DNA of 7,378 bases from Candidatus Rokuibacteriota bacterium (lineage in GTDB: Bacteria; Methylomirabilota; Methylomirabilia; Rokubacteriales; CSP1-6): NCBI GenBank assembly GCA_016206385.1, contig JACQRS010000387.1, positions 1-7,378 on the forward strand. Direction: 5' to 3'. The translations under genes and the position numbers were made by a program. The notes under the pieces were generated by a model. The model did not search any database and was not told the DNA's origin. It worked only from the letters and a program-made list of their open reading frames with translations. Below, piece after piece: positions 5,048 to 7,378 of the stretch (position 1 is its first letter; every line of letters begins with the position of its first letter).

Positions 5048-6369
5048 GTTGCGAGCGCTCCCCAGGTGAGCCCGCCGTCAACCCCGGTGACAGCCACGGT
5101 CACGAACTCGCGCATCAAGGAATCCGGCCCGTCGAAGAGGACCTCAACGTAGTTGCCGGTGAGGCCCACGAGGAAGCCGGTGGCCCTATCGCGGCTCTCC
5201 AGGACCACGACCTCCCCCGGCCGGCCCACGAGCCGCTGGCGGAACGCGAGGCTCTTGGTTCGACCGAGCTGCCTGAGGATCTTGCTCCGCTGAGCGATGA
5301 GCTGCGGGGGGAGATGACCCGGGAGCCGGGTTGCCTCGGTGCCCTTCCGGTCGGAGTAGGAAAAGACGTGGAGGTAGGAGAACGGGAGGGCCTGGATGAG
5401 ATCGCAGGTGGCTTGGAACTCGGCCGCGTTCTCGCCGGGGAAACCGACGATGAGGTCGGTGCCCAGGCCGAGGTCCGGAATCGCCTCAGCGAGCTTCTCA
5501 AGCAATGAGCGGTAAATCCTCGTATTGTAAGGCCTTCGCATCAGCCTGAGGATTCTGTCGCTCCCGCTCTGAAGGGGGATGTGGAGATGAGGGGCCACAG
5601 TCGGGGATGCTGTAATGACCTCGGTCAACTCCGGGGTGAAGTAGGCCGGCAGGATGGATGACAAACGGAGCCGGCCGAGTCCGGCGACCTCGGCCAGGAT
5701 CAGCCGGAGAAGGGCCGCGAGCGTGGTGCGGGGCGCCAGGTCCCAGCCGTAGTGGCCCATGTCAACGCCGGTCAGCACCACCTCCCGGTAGCCCGACTCG
5801 ACGAGCTGGTGGATCTGGTCCACCACACGCTTGGGCTCCTGGCTCCGGCTCGGCCCGCGCGCATACGGGACGATGCAGAACGCGCAGCGGTGCTGGCAGC
5901 CGTCCTGAATCTTGACAAACGCGCGGGAGCGTCCTGAGAGGTTGGTGACGGGCACCGCCGGCACCTCTCGAGCCATTGAAATGTCACCGACGCGGACCGC
6001 CGGCTCCCGCCGCTTCGTGAAGGAGTCGAGCAGCTCGACGAGCCGGTACTTCTCCTGGTTCCCCACGATCAGGTCCACCCCGGGAATCCGGGCGACCGCC
6101 TCCGGGTCGGTCTGGGCGTAGCAGCCGGTCACCACCACCAGTGCCCGAGGGTTTCGAGCGATCGCCCGACGGATCATCTGCCGGTCTGAGAAGTCCGCCT
6201 TCCCCGTCACCGTGCAGGTGTTGATCACGTACACCTGCGCCGGCCCGTCGAAGGGCACCGCCCGATAGCCGCCCGCCTCGAGAAGCGTCTGGACCTCCTG
6301 AGTCTCAACCTGGTTGAGCTTGCAGCCGAGCGTCGCGAGGGCGACGGTCACAGGCGCTGGCGCGCTCAT
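5044..6369 (-). CDS. mtaB: MtaB, tRNA t6A37 C2-methylthiotransferase
   Basis: MtaB converts N6-threonylcarbamoyladenosine at position 37 of ANN-decoding tRNAs to its 2-methylthio form, using two [4Fe-4S] clusters and S-adenosylmethionine. The 441-residue protein shows the family's three parts: an N-terminal UPF0004 domain with Cys16 (TLGCKLNQ, the MtaB form of this motif), Cys52 (NTCTVT) and Cys83 (TGCYAQ); a radical-SAM core with CxxxCxxC at Cys158, Cys162 and Cys165 (DGCQHRCAFC) and LHIPLQSGSD further on; and a C-terminal TRAM-like region from about 370. TLGCKLNQ and the overall length favour MtaB over MiaB or RimO. The ATG overlaps the rlmN stop in ATGA, and the stop overlaps the next GTG in GTGA, so it is translationally coupled on both sides. 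No residue expected for activity is missing. Confidence 0.95.
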   Translation of the reverse strand: MSAPAPVTVALATLGCKLNQVETQEVQTLLEAGGYRAVPFDGPAQVYVINTCTVTGKADFSDRQMIRRAIARNPRALVVVTGCYAQTDPEAVARIPGVDLIVGNQEKYRLVELLDSFTKRREPAVRVGDISMAREVPAVPVTNLSGRSRAFVKIQDGCQHRCAFCIVPYARGPSRSQEPKRVVDQIHQLVESGYREVVLTGVDMGHYGWDLAPRTTLAALLRLILAEVAGLGRLRLSSILPAYFTPELTEVITASPTVAPHLHIPLQSGSDRILRLMRRPYNTRIYRSLLEKLAEAIPDLGLGTDLIVGFPGENAAEFQATCDLIQALPFSYLHVFSYSDRKGTEATRLPGHLPPQLIAQRSKILRQLGRTKSLAFRQRLVGRPGEVVVLESRDRATGFLVGLTGNYVEVLFDGPDSLMREFVTVAVTGVDGGLTWGALAT

Positions 6370-7378
6370 GCTGAACGGCTCTTCCCGCCGCCGCGCGCGC
6401 CGAGGGCTTGGGGCCCAGGCCGGCCGGCCTTCTCACTGCCTCCGTCCCACCGCTCCGCCAGCTGGCCGCACGCCGCCCCGATATCCTCCCCTTTGCTCCA
6501 GCGGATCGTCGCGGTGATCCCGCGTTCCAGAAGGAGCGCCTGGAACGCCAGGATCCGCGAGAGCGGAGGTCGCCCGAAGCCCGCCCCGTTCCAGTCGTTG
6601 AAGGGGATCAGGTTCACCTTGGCCCGGAGCCCCTGGAGGAGCCGCGTGAGGCGGAGCGCGTCCTCGGGCGCATCGTTGACCTCGTTCAGCATCACGTACT
6701 CGAACGTCATCCGCTGGCGCACAGGGAGCGGGAACCGCCGGCAGGCAGCCAGCAGACTTTCGAGGTCCCAGCCGCGGTTCACCGGCATGAGCCGGCTCCT
6801 CACCTCGTTGGTGGTGGCATGGAGCGAGATCGCGAGGTTGACCTTCAGGTTCTCCTTGGCCAGCTTCACGATCCCGTTCACCAGGCCGACGGTGGAGACC
6901 GTGATCCGCCGCGGGGAGTAGCCGTAGGCGTCCGGGTGGGTGAAGAGCCTGAGCGACTTCACGGTGGCATCGTAGTTCGCCAAGGGTTCGCCCATCCCCA
7001 TATAGACCAGGTGGGTCACGCGAGCCCCCGCGGGCAACGCGGCGCGCACCACCGCGAGCTGGCCAACGATCTCACCGGCGCTGAGGTTGCGGCTGAGGCC
7101 CATCGTACCCGTGTAGCAAAACGTACACGCAAAGCCGCAGCCCACCTGGGTGGACAGGCACAGCGTCAGCCGGTCCGCATCGGGCATGAGCACTGAGTGG
7201 ATGCGCGACCCATCAGAGAGTCTGAAGACATATTTCCGGCTCCCGTCCTGCGAAGGAGTGCACCGCTCGATCTCCGGAACCTCGACGCCGGTCTCGACCC
7301 CCAGCCGCTGGCGGAATTCCTTCGGGAGGTTGCTCATCGCGTCGAGGTCCAGCGTGCCTGTCCTGAAGAGCCAGCCGG
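6366..7378 (-). CDS. rlmN: RlmN, 23S rRNA (A2503-C2)/tRNA (A37-C2) methyltransferase, N-terminus beyond right edge
   Basis: RlmN adds a methyl group to C2 of A2503 in 23S rRNA (and of A37 in some tRNAs) by radical-SAM chemistry through a methyl-Cys intermediate. Counting from the in-frame ATG at 7337, the radical-SAM motif is Cys67, Cys71 and Cys74 (VGCGFACTFC). Cys60 matches Escherichia coli Cys118, and Cys290 (GEDIGAACGQL) matches the methyl carrier Cys355; GMGEP is at 114-118. The frame stays open to the right edge and the 13 codons before that ATG read GWLFRTGTLDLDA, the conserved family stretch before MSNLPKEFRQRL. That ATG is therefore internal, and the true start lies outside the window. 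A Gly/Arg/Lys-rich tail of about 25 residues follows the conserved C-terminus. The stop overlaps the mtaB ATG. Confidence 0.96.
   Translation of the reverse strand, partial: GWLFRTGTLDLDAMSNLPKEFRQRLGVETGVEVPEIERCTPSQDGSRKYVFRLSDGSRIHSVLMPDADRLTLCLSTQVGCGFACTFCYTGTMGLSRNLSAGEIVGQLAVVRAALPAGARVTHLVYMGMGEPLANYDATVKSLRLFTHPDAYGYSPRRITVSTVGLVNGIVKLAKENLKVNLAISLHATTNEVRSRLMPVNRGWDLESLLAACRRFPLPVRQRMTFEYVMLNEVNDAPEDALRLTRLLQGLRAKVNLIPFNDWNGAGFGRPPLSRILAFQALLLERGITATIRWSKGEDIGAACGQLAERWDGGSEKAGRPGPQALGARGGGKSRSA

Noticed and set aside
7335..7337. ATG as the start of rlmN
   Set aside because: The frame continues to the right edge, and the codons before it encode a conserved RlmN stretch (GWLFRTGTLDLDA), so this Met is internal.
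1..7378. tRNA, rRNA, CRISPR array, insertion sequence or phage genes
   Set aside because: None is visible; coding sequence fills the window apart from the gap at 160-405.

Overview
The window reads as a GC-rich (about two thirds by eye) bacterial chromosome segment. Every supportable gene lies on the minus strand, so it is best read from high to low coordinates. Gene content and base composition would suit an uncultured soil or sediment lineage such as Rokubacteria/Methylomirabilota or a deltaproteobacterial relative. That placement is a guess, because there is no rRNA or other phylogenetic marker here.

The first and largest unit is a tightly packed run of seven genes: rlmN (cut by the right edge), mtaB, a methylthioadenosine phosphorylase gene (mtnP), a PfkB-family kinase gene, larE, larB and larC. 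The first five are joined by 4 to 8 base stop/start overlaps, and the remaining gaps are 1 and 9 bases, so they are very likely co-transcribed and translationally coupled. rlmN and mtaB encode radical-SAM RNA-modifying enzymes. The phosphorylase cleaves methylthioadenosine, and enzymes of this family can also accept 5'-deoxyadenosine, the by-product of radical-SAM chemistry. larE, larB and larC make the nickel-pincer nucleotide cofactor used by LarA-type racemases and epimerases; no larA is in the window. A GC-rich hairpin just after larC looks like the operon terminator.

The most notable point is in the phosphorylase gene. One in-frame TGA at residue 160 interrupts an otherwise intact, well conserved 307-residue frame. 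It sits exactly where many prokaryotic relatives have Cys, directly before the conserved IEGPQF motif. A hairpin with a G in its loop starts 18 bases after the TGA, and a normally conserved Ala is Gly within that hairpin. This makes a candidate selenocysteine-containing MTA phosphorylase. A sequencing error or fresh nonsense mutation is the main alternative.

The second unit starts in the roughly 245-base gap left of larC. It has a good -35 with a weaker -10 element, an inverted repeat over the -10, two tiny coupled ORFs (the second with three Cys codons), and a GC hairpin plus T-run just upstream of a strong ribosome binding site. Then comes the N-terminal third or so of a [2Fe-2S] small subunit of a CO dehydrogenase/xanthine dehydrogenase-type molybdenum hydroxylase, which runs off the left edge. 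The leader resembles an attenuator. A near-perfect palindromic repeat lies at the larE/larB junction and supplies the larE stop codon and larB initiation signals.
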